From NCBI RefSeq assembly GCF_004834005.1, contig NZ_STFF01000017.1:1-64000 (forward strand): DNA of 64,000 nucleotides, written 5' to 3'. Origin of the DNA: Niastella caeni (GTDB taxonomy: Bacteria; Bacteroidota; Bacteroidia; Chitinophagales; Chitinophagaceae). Below are positions 10,501 to 17,136 of the stretch, one piece after another (position 1 is the stretch's first letter; each line of letters starts with the position of its first letter). The notes under the pieces were generated by a model, which searched no databases, had not been told where the DNA came from, and saw only the letters and a program-made list of their open reading frames with translations. Both the position numbers and the translations under genes were made by a program.

Positions 10501-11210
10501 GGCAATGCGTTGATCGTTACTGTCGTATTTGTCGTTGCGGAACAACCATTTCCATCGGTTACAACAACAGTATAGGTACCTGAAGCGGCCGTTGTTACAT
10601 TGGTGATCGAAGGGGTTGCTGATGTTGAGTTAAATCCGTTGGGGCCTGTCCAATTATAGGTAGAACCGCCAGTAGCAGTCAGGTTCAGGGTTGAACCGGC
10701 GCACTGGGGTGTATTGCTGCCGGCTGTTGGCGTTGGCAGAGGATTGATGGTTACCGTTGCTGCTCCATTCATCAACATTGGCCCGCTTCCGGTAATTGCT
10801 ACAACAGTGTATGTTCCTGCTGCAGTTTGCAGTCCAAAGTTTATGGAACCGCCAGTTCCAATAACCGGCGAACCTGTATTTGTTCCATTTAATTGAAGTT
10901 GATAAGTAGTATCTATTTCTGAACCACTAAGGCCAACCGCTACACCGCTGCCGCCGCTGCAATAAGCGCCACCACCGGTTACATTATACGAATTGGCTAA
11001 TACTTTAAGAATGGTAGCCCCCGAGGTTGTTCTTGCCCTGTGAAATGAATCAAGTCTTTTTCTATTATCCAGGTGCTGGGCCTGAACAAAGAATGGTGTG
11101 ATCCACAATAATAAAAGTATAACTATACATATACGATTAATGCCGCGCATTAAATCGTTTATCAGGGTAACAGATCCAATTGAAAAGATATGTTTGAAAC
11201 TATCTTTCAT
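1554..11210 (-). CDS. Giant secreted Ig-like/HYR repeat protein (3218 residues)
   Basis: A signal peptide is preceded by a short extension; the second methionine at residue 21 (codon at 11150) starts a more typical one (MRGINRICIVILLLLW, cut after VQAQ). The order is: a short N-terminal domain, 14 Ig/PKD-like units of about 78 residues (ALPTPTASSNTPQC...YNWTGPNGF...YTVVVTDGNGC), 12 units of about 86 residues (PTATISYAGTPFC...ASGGCAA), further Ig-like domains, a MAM/jelly-roll-like domain near 'GSNWAIDNAG', and several HYR-type domains (DNC...TRTWTVTDxCGN). The protein ends abruptly at 'NPRPAPIIFHN' with no recognisable T9SS sorting domain, which is unusual for this class. The serine/threonine-rich repeats suggest a surface adhesin or stalk (inference). 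No enzymatic domain is visible. Confidence 0.9.
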   Translation of the reverse strand: MKDSFKHIFSIGSVTLINDLMRGINRICIVILLLLWITPFFVQAQHLDNRKRLDSFHRARTTSGATILKVLANSYNVTGGGAYCSGGSGVAVGLSGSEIDTTYQLQLNGTNTGSPVIGTGGSINFGLQTAAGTYTVVAITGSGPMLMNGAATVTINPLPTPTAGSNTPQCAGSTLNLTATGGSTYNWTGPNGFNSTSATPSITNVTTAASGTYTVVVTDGNGCSATTNTTVTINALPTPTANSNTPQCAGSTLNLTATGGATYNWTGPNGFISSQQNPMIFNVTTAASGIYTVIVTDGNGCSATTNTTVTINALPTPTAGSNTPQCVGSTLNLTANGGTIYSWTAPNGFASNQQNPVITNVTTAAAVTYTVTVTDGNGCLATASTTVTINTLPVATASSNTPQCVGSTLNLAATGGTTYNWTGPNGFTSNTQNPSIAGVTTAASGVYTVVVTDGNGCSATTTTNVTINALPTPTASSNTPQCTGSTLNLTATGGTTYNWTGPNGFTSNTQNPSIAGVTTAASGVYTVVVTDGNGCSGTTTTNVTINALPTPTASSNTPQCASVTLNLTATGGTNYSWTGPNGFISSSATPSITNVTTAASGIYTVVVTNGNGCSATTTANVTINALPTPTASSNTPQCASGTLNLTVTGGTNYSWTGPNGFTSSSATPSITNVTTAASGIYTVVVTNGNGCSATTTANVTINALPTPTASSNTPQCVGSTLNLTATGGTTYSWTGPNGFTSNTQNPSIAGVTTAASGVYTVVVTDGNGCSGTTTTNVTINALPTPTASSNTPQCASGTLNLTATGGTNYSWTGPNGFTSSSATPSITNVTTAASGIYTVVVTNGNGCSATTTANVTINALPTPTASSNTPQCASGTLNLTATGGTNYSWTGPNGFTSSSATPSITNVTTAASGIYTVVVTNGNGCSATTTTNVTINALPTPTASSNTPQCVGSTLNLAATGGTTYNWTGPNGFTSNTQNPSIAGVTTAASGVYTVVVTDGNGCSATTTTNVTINALPTPTASSNTPQCASGTLNLTVTGGTNYSWTGPNGFTSSSATPSITNVTTAASGIYTVVVTNGNGCSATTTTNVTINALPTPTASSNTPQCTGSSLNLTASGGSTYNWTGPNGFTSNTQNPSIAGVTTAASGVYTVVVTDGNGCSATTTTNVTINALPTPTASSNTPQCTGSTLNLTATGGTTYSWTGPNGFNSNQQNPSITSVTTAAAGTYTVTVTNANGCTSITTTNVTITALPTATISYIGAPFCTTVSAAQNVTLTGTGAFNGGTYSVAPSGLSINSTTGAITPSTSTPGAYTVTYTIAATGGCPVVTATANVTITALPTATISYAGTPFCTTVNTASVTLTGTGAYNGGTYSAAPSGLTINTTTGVITPSSSTAGTYTITYTTPASGGCAAVNSTTSVTITAAPTASLSYAGTPFCRSISTAQSATLTGTGAYTGGTYTAAPAGLSITPSTGAITPSTSTAGTYTVTYTTPVSGGCAAVTTTATVVITAVPTATISYAGTPFCTTVGSAPVTLSGTGAYTGGTFGAPAGLTINSSTGEITPSSSTPGTYTITYNIPASGGCAAVNATTSVTITAAPTASLSYAGTPFCRSVSTAQAATLTGTGAYTGGTYSAAPSGLTINTSTGAITPSSSTAGTYTVTYTRAASGGCAAISTTATVVITAVPTATISYAGTPFCTTVGSAPVTLSGTGAYTGGTFGAPAGLTINSSTGEITPSSSTPGTYTITYNIPASGGCATVNVTTSVTITAQPTVNLTYAGNPFCRSVSTAQAATLTGTGAYTGGTYSAAPSGLTINTSTGAITPSSSTAGTYTVTYTRAASGGCAAISTTATVVITAVPTATISYAGTPFCTTVGSAPVTLSGTGAYTGGTFGAPAGLTINSSTGEITPSSSTPGTYTITYNIPASGGCATVNVTTSVTITAQPTVNLTYAGNPFCRSVSTAQSATLTGTGAYTGGTYSAAPSGLTINTSTGAITPSSSTAGTYTVTYTRAASGGCAAISTTASVTITAVPTATISYAGTPFCTTVNTASVTLTGTGAYSGGTYSTAPSGLTINTTTGVITPSSSTAGTYTITYTTPASGGCAAVNATTSVTITTAPTASLSYAGTPFCRSVSTAQAATLTGTGAYTGGTYSAAPSGLTINTSTGAITPSSSTAGAYTVTYTRAASGGCAAITTTASITITTAPTAAISYPATSFCTSVSSPQAVTLIGTGAYTGGTYSVSPLGLSINSTTGTISPSISTTGTYTVTYTVPASGGCAAVTATTGMIINSTPTISVSPSSATICSGNSTILTASGGASYTWNPSTGLSTTSGATVTASPTTTTTYTVTGTAANGCTNTATVTITVNPSPAGGTIAPAVTSACTGSNSGTLTLSGNTGTIIRWESSTNGGGTWASIANTSNTQSYSNLSQTTIYRAVVQNGGCTSYSSNGVVSVTPAYPPTGATANPAEICLGDSSTLSATGTDLPSSWSGVEDFNSASLDNSGGWSATENGLPHNIQASADNEQNTPFNLTNPKVFNGMLYNSGDPKFAIAAGTGTTTMVTPVFNTIGMSTAVFSFWQAFNINAGTTISVEISTDGGSTFQSVPLLQYTGPATLGTPDNGFVQTNIDLTNYLGLSNLKIRFNYQGSAGSNWAIDNAGMVVPAVPLTYNWTLTNPSGVQSPYYLNTTTGQSVKASPTAPGTYTYTVSTTYGGCPGGSANVAVVVKPLPVCDITGNNSVCPASTNTYSGPNISGYSYQWSISGSGTISGSSTGQTVTVVAGGRCGTYTLSLRTTLNGCQSSTACNFTVNIVDTQAPVITLTASTSVPCNPTAANIVAAFGTATVADNCTTGLTATFTDGVEQGTGCIRTVTRTWTVTDSCGNTGTATQTVSFTRDTQAPQFVGVPANITIQCDNIPAAPVVTANDNCSPSVAVTYAEAVSVVEGCGTITRTWTTTDLCGNTATATQVLTVVDNTAPIITGVPANATVQCGNLIEAGFAVTATDNCDPTITVNFSETNNVVEGCGTITRTWTATDACGNTTTATQVLTVVDNTPPVAPAPASQSFQCLADVPAPGTLTATDNCSGNITATGVDVQVAKACGYTITRTWTFTDACNNTSSVSQIINVEDSIPPVITCPPAQVFCAVNSNTYTIPPATASDNCNGTLNFTYQITGATTRSGTGNDASGVFNVGVSTITWTVTDACGNTSTCTTTVTVNPRPAPIIFHN
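4370..7440 (-). repeat. 12 x ~258-bp tandem units with a 516-bp higher-order period
   Basis: Coding units of about 86 residues alternate between two types, one with 'PFCTTV' and one with 'PFCRSV'. This produces a 516-bp super-repeat. The stretches beginning at 5476, 5992 and 6508 are almost base-for-base identical, so this part of the array has been homogenised or amplified recently. Confidence 0.9.
7464..10740 (-). repeat. 14 x 234-bp tandem Ig-like coding units
   Basis: Fourteen units of 78 residues each carry the landmarks 'SNTPQC', 'WTGPNGF' and 'TDGNGCSATT'. Two sub-types alternate irregularly (NYSWTGPNGFTSSSATPS and TYNWTGPNGFTSNTQNPS). Several neighbouring units are near-identical at the DNA level, while the units at both ends of the array are more diverged. 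Confidence 0.9.
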
Positions 11211-11824
11211 GTAGATTTATACTGATTCAGTTTGTGGCTTACTAAAAGCGAAATTTATTCAGGGCAATATGAATCCCTATCCAAGCAGAAACTGCATAGA
11301 GGCGTTAAGCATTAGTGGCTTCAACTTAGTAACTAGCGGAAATAGTTATTCTATTTGAAGAAGTACATATGCTTCATCAATTCATTTTTTGATGATAAAT
11401 AACCATTAGATCAGTTCAGTTTGAACCTGAATTCATATTGGTTTCACGAGAATAAAAGGAATAACACTTGAGTTACAGAAAAATGGTGGAAACAGGGGTT
11501 TTAGAGGGAAATTGGAAGCGAAACATTGTGGATTGGGAATGTCTCTAGGATGGGGGTCCGGCGTTATATGGAGCTTATTCTCATACAATATAGTTAATAG
11601 ATTTTAACATTTAAAGTGCATCACAGAATATTTTTATATTATTGACGAGAAGCAAGTTTCCAATACAAGAACATTCCTTTTCAGGTAAAGACCCTTGTTA
11701 CTGAAAGCATTCATAATGCTGCATAAAACAGAAGCCTTACAAAAAAATAAGTGCTAACACCTACAGAAAACTCATAACATTTATTTATATTAAACTGGAT
11801 TAGTGTTTGCTGCTATTGTTAATT
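11211..11824. other. Intergenic region, about 600 bp
   Basis: No convincing reading frame on either strand. The region is AT-rich and should hold the promoter of the giant minus-strand gene and that of the small plus-strand gene. A small hairpin (TCATCAA / TTGATGA) lies at 11374-11395. I see no clear TAnnTTTG element. Confidence 0.5.
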
Positions 11825-12016
11825 ATGCATCAAAACTATCAGCAATTAGATTTGCAAACATTAATTGACTTGCTGGCAGAGGAAACGCAAAAATATACCA
11901 AGGCTTTTATTGGTGGCAATTCAAAGGAAGTGGAACAGCAAAGAACAATTATTGATTTTCTTGTTCAGGAAATTAATATCCGGAAACAGCGAATGGTATC
12001 TGATAAGCTGGGTTAA
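11825..12016 (+). CDS. Small helical protein of unknown function (63 residues)
   Basis: The ATG at 11825 (MHQNYQQLDLQTLIDLLAEE) is preferred over an in-frame upstream TTG at 11807, which would add only a short run of leucines. The product is charged and predicted alpha-helical, with no signal peptide or cysteines. Its style (LxxLIDLLAEET...YTKAF...EQQRTIIDFLVQEI) resembles short cytoplasmic helical proteins common in Bacteroidota. No function is assigned. It stands alone and is followed by a terminator-like hairpin at 12125. Confidence 0.6.
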   Translation: MHQNYQQLDLQTLIDLLAEETQKYTKAFIGGNSKEVEQQRTIIDFLVQEINIRKQRMVSDKLG

Positions 12017-12124
12017 GGATATCCACAAAATAATAGGATGTTTGAATATTTCCTTAACCGCTATTGCAATATTTCCATGCCTGTTTGCAAATGAAAGCTC
12101 TGATCAGGTAAAAAATCAAAAATG

Positions 12125-12147
12125 AAAAGGGGCCTCCGCCCTTTTTT
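12125..12147 (+). terminator. Rho-independent terminator
   Basis: A 7-bp stem AAAAGGG (12125-12131) pairs with CCCTTTT (12139-12145), and the T-run continues past the stem. It lies about 110 bases after the small CDS ending at 12016. Confidence 0.7.
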
Positions 12148-12412
12148 GTGTATATAATCGAACCCAATTAATGATCCCTGGAACATTGATCTGAACAAAT
12201 CCTGATACAGTTTTTTTTGTTTTATGTGGAGATAAATACTCAAAAATATTTCTTAAGAATAATTCAATGTAAACAGCCCCGGTTATTAAGGCATAAAACT
12301 TGTATTTGAAATGGCTGAATTTCCACCCTATCAATACACTGCTTTACCTTATTCTTGCTGTATTACGGTATTTGGGCAATCTATACGTAAAGTTTTTACT
12401 AAAACTCTTTTA

Positions 12413-13189
12413 ATGAATACTCATGCTGGTCGGCAACGACGGTTCCCCGCAGTGGCCATTGTGGTTGTGTTGTTTATACTTTGCATTGTTCCTGGCCAAT
12501 TTTGGATCACCAAACAGTTTCCCGCCATCTCCGGACTGGTGCAGATCAATCCAAGTCTGATTTTCCTGGATATTCCCATCCATATTCCCGTAGCAATAGA
12601 TCTGATCCTGGCGCCAGCTCTTTTCCTCCTTATGTATCCGCTTGTGATTTTATTTTTCCCTTCCCGGCGACAGATGCTGCAAAGAGTAAGAGCTGCTTTC
12701 ACGGGATTCTTTATTTTACTTTGCTGTGTGCTTTTAGGCGGACTGATCTACTATCTCGTGCAGGACCACCTCTCGATGCAGGTAAAAAACGGGATCAACT
12801 CATTGGGAATAATTGCTGACATTCATCTTTCTTATCCCGGCCATGAAACCATTTATCTACGCGGAAGTCTGGTATTATTTGTATGCTTTGTTATCGGTTT
12901 ATTTATATGCATCCGGAAAATTAGAAAGGAGCCAGCAGGCCAGCTGACCCGCGAACAACGCATGACGCCCTATGAACGAATGTTGCAGGAAAAGCGAATG
13001 AAGGAAAAACAAATGATGCAGGAAACACGAAAGTTTCAGCAGGAAGACAAGCACCAGGCTGATAAAAGCCGGAAACCTGATATCATGGAACAGAAAACTA
13101 TTGTTGGTGGCCGCCACGTTTCGGGCTTATGCAGCAGCCAACCGGTTATGACGATCCGGCCAGAGGCTGTCTATTATATGCCAAAGTGA
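12413..13189 (+). CDS. Membrane protein of unknown function with charged C-terminal tail (258 residues)
   Basis: The start is set at the ATG at 12413 (MNTHAGRQRRF). It immediately precedes the first hydrophobic helix (VAIVVVLFILCIVPG) and follows in-frame sequence that looks non-coding. Four hydrophobic stretches can be recognised: the first helix, 'VAIDLILAPALFLLMYPLVI', 'FTGFFILLCCVLLGGLIYYL', and 'GSLVLFVCFVIGLFICI'. A long, highly charged, methionine- and glutamine-rich segment of coiled-coil character follows (RMTPYERMLQEKRMKEKQMM), probably cytoplasmic. Not recognised as a known family. A terminator at 13218 suggests it is transcribed alone. Confidence 0.65.
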   Translation: MNTHAGRQRRFPAVAIVVVLFILCIVPGQFWITKQFPAISGLVQINPSLIFLDIPIHIPVAIDLILAPALFLLMYPLVILFFPSRRQMLQRVRAAFTGFFILLCCVLLGGLIYYLVQDHLSMQVKNGINSLGIIADIHLSYPGHETIYLRGSLVLFVCFVIGLFICIRKIRKEPAGQLTREQRMTPYERMLQEKRMKEKQMMQETRKFQQEDKHQADKSRKPDIMEQKTIVGGRHVSGLCSSQPVMTIRPEAVYYMPK

Positions 13190-13217
13190 CTAAAAATAGT
13201 TACCATGAAAAATGTTT

Positions 13218-13246
13218 AAGCCTCCCGATCAACAGGGAGGCTTTTT
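13218..13246 (+). terminator. Rho-independent terminator
   Basis: A 9-bp stem AAGCCTCCC (13218-13226) pairs with GGGAGGCTT (13235-13243) and is followed by Ts. It lies about 30 bases after the stop of the membrane protein. Confidence 0.8.
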
Positions 13247-13323
13247 GCATCTGGAATGATTTTTATTAGAATACAGATACTACGTTAATCTATTGCACAT
13301 TAATTCATCTAAATTATTTTCAT

Positions 13324-13854
13324 ATGGGATCAAATACTCAAGGAACCAAAAACTCCATGCTACAAGAGTTTTTCGTTACCTGTTTGCAGGAACTTTATTG
13401 GTCAGAAACGCATTTGATAGATGTGCTTAATACGATGAGCACCGCAGCATCCACCCCGCAACTTAAAGAGGCGTTTTTAGTGCATAAGGAGGAAACGGCC
13501 AGGCAAAAAACACGACTTGAGCAGGTATTTGCACTGCTGGCCCTGCCGGCACAGGCGGAACCTTGTGTAGGCCTGCAGGGACTCTTCGATGAAGGATGGC
13601 AGGTTATTGATGAAACAGAAGAAGGTTCTGCGCAACGCGACGTTGCCCTGATCATTGCTGCTCAAAAAGTGGAACATTATGAAATAGCCTGCTATGGCAG
13701 CCTGATGACACTTGCGAAAACCATGGGACAGAATGAGGTCGCTGCAATACTTGCCCCAACCCTGGAGGAAGAAAAACAGACTGACGTTACGCTCACTACT
13801 ATTGCAGAATCAGGCCTCAATGCAGAAGCCAGTCACGAAAAGCTGAGCGTTTAA
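13324..13854 (+). CDS. YciE/YciF ferritin-like protein (DUF892)
   Basis: This 176-residue product is a four-helix bundle of the DUF892 (YciE/YciF) family. Typical landmarks are: 'LQELYWSETHLIDVL' near residues 21-35; 'AFLVHKEETARQKTRLEQVF' near 50-69, where H54 and E57 are likely metal ligands; 'KVEHYEIACYGSL' near 115-127, with E117 and H118; and 'LEEEKQTD' near 147-154. These acidic and histidine residues resemble a di-metal ferritin-like site. Family members are associated with stress responses and their exact function is not established. There is no signal peptide, so it is cytoplasmic. A strong palindromic terminator follows at 13892. Confidence 0.9.
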   Translation: MGSNTQGTKNSMLQEFFVTCLQELYWSETHLIDVLNTMSTAASTPQLKEAFLVHKEETARQKTRLEQVFALLALPAQAEPCVGLQGLFDEGWQVIDETEEGSAQRDVALIIAAQKVEHYEIACYGSLMTLAKTMGQNEVAAILAPTLEEEKQTDVTLTTIAESGLNAEASHEKLSV

Positions 13855-13891
13855 GGATCTACGTATTTTAAGCGGTAAATATTTATTTGTC

Positions 13892-13928
13892 AAAGAGTTC
13901 ATAATACATTGTATTGTGAACTCTTTTT
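13892..13928 (+). terminator. Strong near-perfect hairpin terminator
   Basis: AAAGAGTTCA pairs with TGAACTCTTT, and an inner AATACA/TGTATT extends the stem almost to the loop. A T-rich tail follows (CTCTTTTTG). It terminates the ferritin-like gene. Confidence 0.8.
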
Positions 13929-14180
13929 GTTTTACTACAATTTCCATTTACCTGATCTTTGACAATTTTCAAAATATCGAAATAACAACAAGTTGGGTAT
14001 AATTTTGGTAATATAAGTTTTCGAGCCTTCTCCCAAAACATCCTTCGAAAACTTACTCCATTCAAATCATTGCCTCTATGTAAGATCTTCTTTCATCCTT
14101 TTGAAGACCTCCGGTCATTTAAAGCCTTTTCTTCCAATACCTCTGGGGCACCAATTTTCTTCAACCTAAATCAAAATGAA

Positions 14181-15503
14181 ATGAAAAAGATTTACTCTTT
14201 GATCATGGCATTGGCTATTGCCATGATCGCAAACGCCCAATTGGTATTCCTTGAAAATTTCTCCGGCTTTACAGTTGGCAATCTTGGGACCCAGGGATCC
14301 TGGGTGCAAAGCGGTTCAGGCACTGATGTGCAAATATCATCAACAAGTCCTTTAATATATTCAGGTTATACCAGCGGTACCCAATTTGCTTCCGTAAGCC
14401 CGGTTGATGGCACTGATCCGAATAAACTGTTCACATCCAGTATTAATACCAACACCAATCTCACGGTTTATATGAGTTTTGTAGTGAGAGTTGCTTCAGC
14501 CCCGGCATCAGACGGCAGCCCGGTATACAGTATTTCATTAATCAATACAGGTGATCCGGATCGTCCATTACGTTTTTATATAGCTACAGAGCCCGGCAAC
14601 GCCAATGAAGTACGGTTTGGTATTTTAACAGGCAACTCAACCAATGTTAATAATATAGCCTGGACGCCAACCACTGCCAGTTTTGCTACAAACACTACTT
14701 TTTTGATCCTGATCCGGTACGATAATGTTAGTGCAGGTGGCAACAATGATGATGCCTACTTATGGGTAAACCCTGTTCTGACTTCAGAGCCTGCCACCGG
14801 CACAGCCAACGCCACCCTGCTCGATGCAAATGAAGCAAACTATGGCGCTGTGTTAAACGCTATTGAAATATCGCAAAGCAGTATCAATTCTCCAGATGCA
14901 GACTTTGACGGCTTTCGAATAGCTTATGGAACTACTTCTGCCATTGCCTGGACCAACCTTGACGCTGTTGGCGCTCCTTTACCTGTTCAACTGACCAGCT
15001 TTAATGCCGCTGAAGAAGGATTCAGCACAAAGCTCGTTTGGAATGTAGCAGAAGAAAGCGGTATCACCAGTTATGAAATAGAAAAAAGCACTGACGGCAA
15101 AAACTTTACCGCTATAGGTTCTGTAAAAGCCGCCAACCTGAAAACCTACAGCTATACCGATATGCAACCTGGTTCAGCGTTTAGCTACTACAGACTGAAA
15201 CTGATTGAAATGGATGGCACTTTTAAATACAGTTATATTATCAGTGTGAAGAGCAAACTGAGCACGACTATTTCCCTGTTGCCCAACCCGGTTAAAAGTA
15301 TATTGATGGTACAACACCCGAAAGCGGGCGCCGCCGCACATATTCAAATTATAAACGCACTGGGCCAAATGGTAAAAGAGATCCAATTGCCTGCCAATGC
15401 GGTAATTTCAAACATTGATATGAGTGGCTTTACAAGCGGCCTATACCATGTGGTTTTCAAAAACGGTTCAGCCGTGATTAAAAAAACAGTTTTAAAACAC
15501 TAG
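14181..15503 (+). CDS. T9SS type A sorting domain-containing secreted protein (440 residues)
   Basis: The start is the ATG at 14181, because it begins a standard signal peptide (MKKIYSLIMALAIAMIANAQ); the in-frame upstream extension looks non-coding. The body, about residues 20-300, is a beta-rich jelly-roll/LamG-like domain ('FSGFTVGNLGTQGSW', 'NLTVYMSFVVRV', 'DGFRIAYGTTSAIAWTNLD'). A linker 'PLPVQLTSFNAAEEG' leads to a fibronectin-like segment. The last 75 residues form a typical type A T9SS sorting domain (LLPNPVKSILMVQHP...IQIINALGQMV...GLYHVVFKNGS). Exported through the T9SS to the surface or medium. The substrate is unknown. Confidence 0.85.
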   Translation: MKKIYSLIMALAIAMIANAQLVFLENFSGFTVGNLGTQGSWVQSGSGTDVQISSTSPLIYSGYTSGTQFASVSPVDGTDPNKLFTSSINTNTNLTVYMSFVVRVASAPASDGSPVYSISLINTGDPDRPLRFYIATEPGNANEVRFGILTGNSTNVNNIAWTPTTASFATNTTFLILIRYDNVSAGGNNDDAYLWVNPVLTSEPATGTANATLLDANEANYGAVLNAIEISQSSINSPDADFDGFRIAYGTTSAIAWTNLDAVGAPLPVQLTSFNAAEEGFSTKLVWNVAEESGITSYEIEKSTDGKNFTAIGSVKAANLKTYSYTDMQPGSAFSYYRLKLIEMDGTFKYSYIISVKSKLSTTISLLPNPVKSILMVQHPKAGAAAHIQIINALGQMVKEIQLPANAVISNIDMSGFTSGLYHVVFKNGSAVIKKTVLKH

Positions 15504-15524
15504 ACCGATAAAACAATGAGCTGC

Positions 15525-15559
15525 AAAAAGCCATCGGGGTAAGAGCTGATGGCTTTTTT
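15525..15559. terminator. Bidirectional terminator between convergent genes
   Basis: AAAAAGCCATC (15525-15535) pairs with GATGGCTTTTT (15548-15558). The T-run on + and the A-run at the start make it usable by both the plus-strand T9SS gene and the minus-strand MauE-like gene. Confidence 0.85.
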
Positions 15560-15595
15560 ATTGATCGTGGTATTTGCTCAAACGCAAAGGCCTGA

Positions 15596-16129
15596 TTATT
15601 TCCTGTGTAACCTGAGCACTAAGTAAATTGCTCTTACTGTAATCACAATGAAAAAGTAATTGAAGAACAGGTGCTGGGTCCATGACATCAGCGATATAAC
15701 CCCGCTACAAATACAAGGGAGATTATGCGTGTACGTGTTTAGTATATAAGTTATATATGCAGTGAACAAAGTAAGTAAAAGCAGGGAAAGATAATAACCC
15801 ACTATTTTTGTTTTTCTAAAAAGCAACAGCACACAGGTTGCTAATTCAATGAACGGTATCAGCCAGGCCAATTCGTGCACAAAAGGACGCAGCTCGGGCG
15901 ATTTGAACATGGCTTCCTCAAAAGCCGACACATCAATGAGTTTAAAATGCTGCCAGGAAAAAGGCGTACTGTATGAAAAGAGGTTTAGTTTACTAACGGC
16001 AGTATATGCAAATAAAAAAATAAGAAGGTAGTTGATCTTTATATACTGGGTGGTCTTGTTGTAGATAGCAGTAAGGCGAATGGCAGCTTCCGTTTTTACA
16101 ATGGCTTTCAACCGGATGGCATTCATCAT
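15596..16129 (-). CDS. MauE/DoxX-like redox-associated membrane protein, copy 1
   Basis: This 177-residue product has four hydrophobic helices: 'YLLIFLFAYTAVSKL', 'AWLIPFIELATCVLLLF', 'YYLSLLLLTLFTAYITYIL' and 'FFNYFFIVITVRAIYLVL'. A short loop carries the CxC motif 'LPCICSGVISLMSWTQHL'. The MauE family is named for methylamine utilisation, where MauE is linked to disulfide formation; most Bacteroidota members have unknown partners. A paralogue with the same architecture lies at 52569-53081 (LPCTCGGMLQKLSWPQHL). Here the motif has Ser where the paralogue has Gly. It has no obvious operon partner. Confidence 0.8.
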   Translation of the reverse strand: MMNAIRLKAIVKTEAAIRLTAIYNKTTQYIKINYLLIFLFAYTAVSKLNLFSYSTPFSWQHFKLIDVSAFEEAMFKSPELRPFVHELAWLIPFIELATCVLLLFRKTKIVGYYLSLLLLTLFTAYITYILNTYTHNLPCICSGVISLMSWTQHLFFNYFFIVITVRAIYLVLRLHRK

Positions 16130-16317
16130 ATCACGGGTTTAATGGTAGAATATTAATGACACCCAAGCTACCATATTATATTAGAAAAATGAATTATACC
16201 ATCCACTATATACAACAGCTTCTTACTTAACTTATTTATTTATACATACAAATATGTAGCTACCAGGGTAATTGTTGGCGGGTTTTAAATTAAATGCAGT
16301 TACCAGGCCGGTCAAAT

Positions 16318-16863
16318 TTAAAACCTGAAGTGACCTCTGTAAGGAAAGTTTTCTGCTTCGATATCGTCCTTAAAGTCCAATCGCCCGGTAACACCCTCGA
16401 AAACGCCTGTACCACTACCTTCTACAATTGGGTGTTGGCAACGTCCAAGGATCTCTGCGCCTATATAAGAGCCATCCGGGGCGCAGCCCTCATACTTCGC
16501 TTCAAATTTGTAAGTGGTCCAGAAGGTACCAGGTTCTCCTTTGTACATACCAACGAACAACTCTCTCCCCTCTTCCCTATAAGTGCCGCTCGGGGAACAA
16601 TCGAATTCCTCCACGAAAAAATAATGACAACCTTCAAGATCCCCGGTCAAATTAAGGGCATAACTGGCGCCCTGACCTGCTGAATTACACGCATCAATTG
16701 CATCAAAAAAACCGACTCCAGCGATCTGAATGGCTCCTGCGGTCCTCGTTGAATTAAATTCCGGATTGTTTAATGCCAGTTTACCAGCCCCATTATAATC
16801 TTTTTGACAGCCGAGAACAATGACAATCAGGCAAGAGATCACACGAAAAAATTTGTTGTTCAT
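16318..16863 (-). CDS. Lipoprotein of unknown function (181 residues)
   Basis: The N-terminus 'MNNKFFRVISCLIVIVLGC' is a lipoprotein signal with a lipobox (VLGC, Cys19). A GGAGG Shine-Dalgarno-like sequence sits just before the ATG, which is notable in a phylum where such sites are usually weak. The mature protein is beta-rich and glycine-rich; its C-terminal 'GSGTGVFEGVTGRLDFKDD' and 'YRGHFRF' are reminiscent of small beta-barrel proteins of the allene-oxide-cyclase/dirigent type (inference, weak). It contains several cysteines. It is likely surface- or periplasm-anchored; no function is assigned. Confidence 0.75.
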   Translation of the reverse strand: MNNKFFRVISCLIVIVLGCQKDYNGAGKLALNNPEFNSTRTAGAIQIAGVGFFDAIDACNSAGQGASYALNLTGDLEGCHYFFVEEFDCSPSGTYREEGRELFVGMYKGEPGTFWTTYKFEAKYEGCAPDGSYIGAEILGRCQHPIVEGSGTGVFEGVTGRLDFKDDIEAENFPYRGHFRF

Positions 16864-17136
16864 AACCTCCAGTTGTGTGGTGAATAAATAATTGGAGATT
16901 GGACTAACAGCAATGAGTATTAATAGATGGAATCAGGAAACGAACCGGATAATCTAATAATGAACGAATTAAATTAATCCTTTGGGTGAATATATTATTA
17001 AAGTTACTACAGCCGCGAATTAAATACAATGACAAAGGTCAGTGCACCTGATATGTTCAGGCCCGTTGGGCTCAACGTAACACCATTTAAAAAAAGCACC
17101 GTACTTATAATTAACCAGGAAGCTCACTCTCAGGTT

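Noticed and set aside
4370..10740. Regular direct repeats that might suggest a CRISPR array
   Set aside because: The unit is 234-258 bp, has no unique spacers of CRISPR size, and lies in one continuous reading frame with a protein periodicity.
50..10896. Several long plus-strand frames over the giant minus-strand genes
   Set aside because: They are shadows of repeat coding sequence on the opposite strand; their products repeat with the same period and have no starts with a leader or signal.
16294..16683. 129-residue plus-strand frame over the lipoprotein gene
   Set aside because: The minus-strand lipoprotein has a signal, lipobox and Shine-Dalgarno; the plus frame has none.
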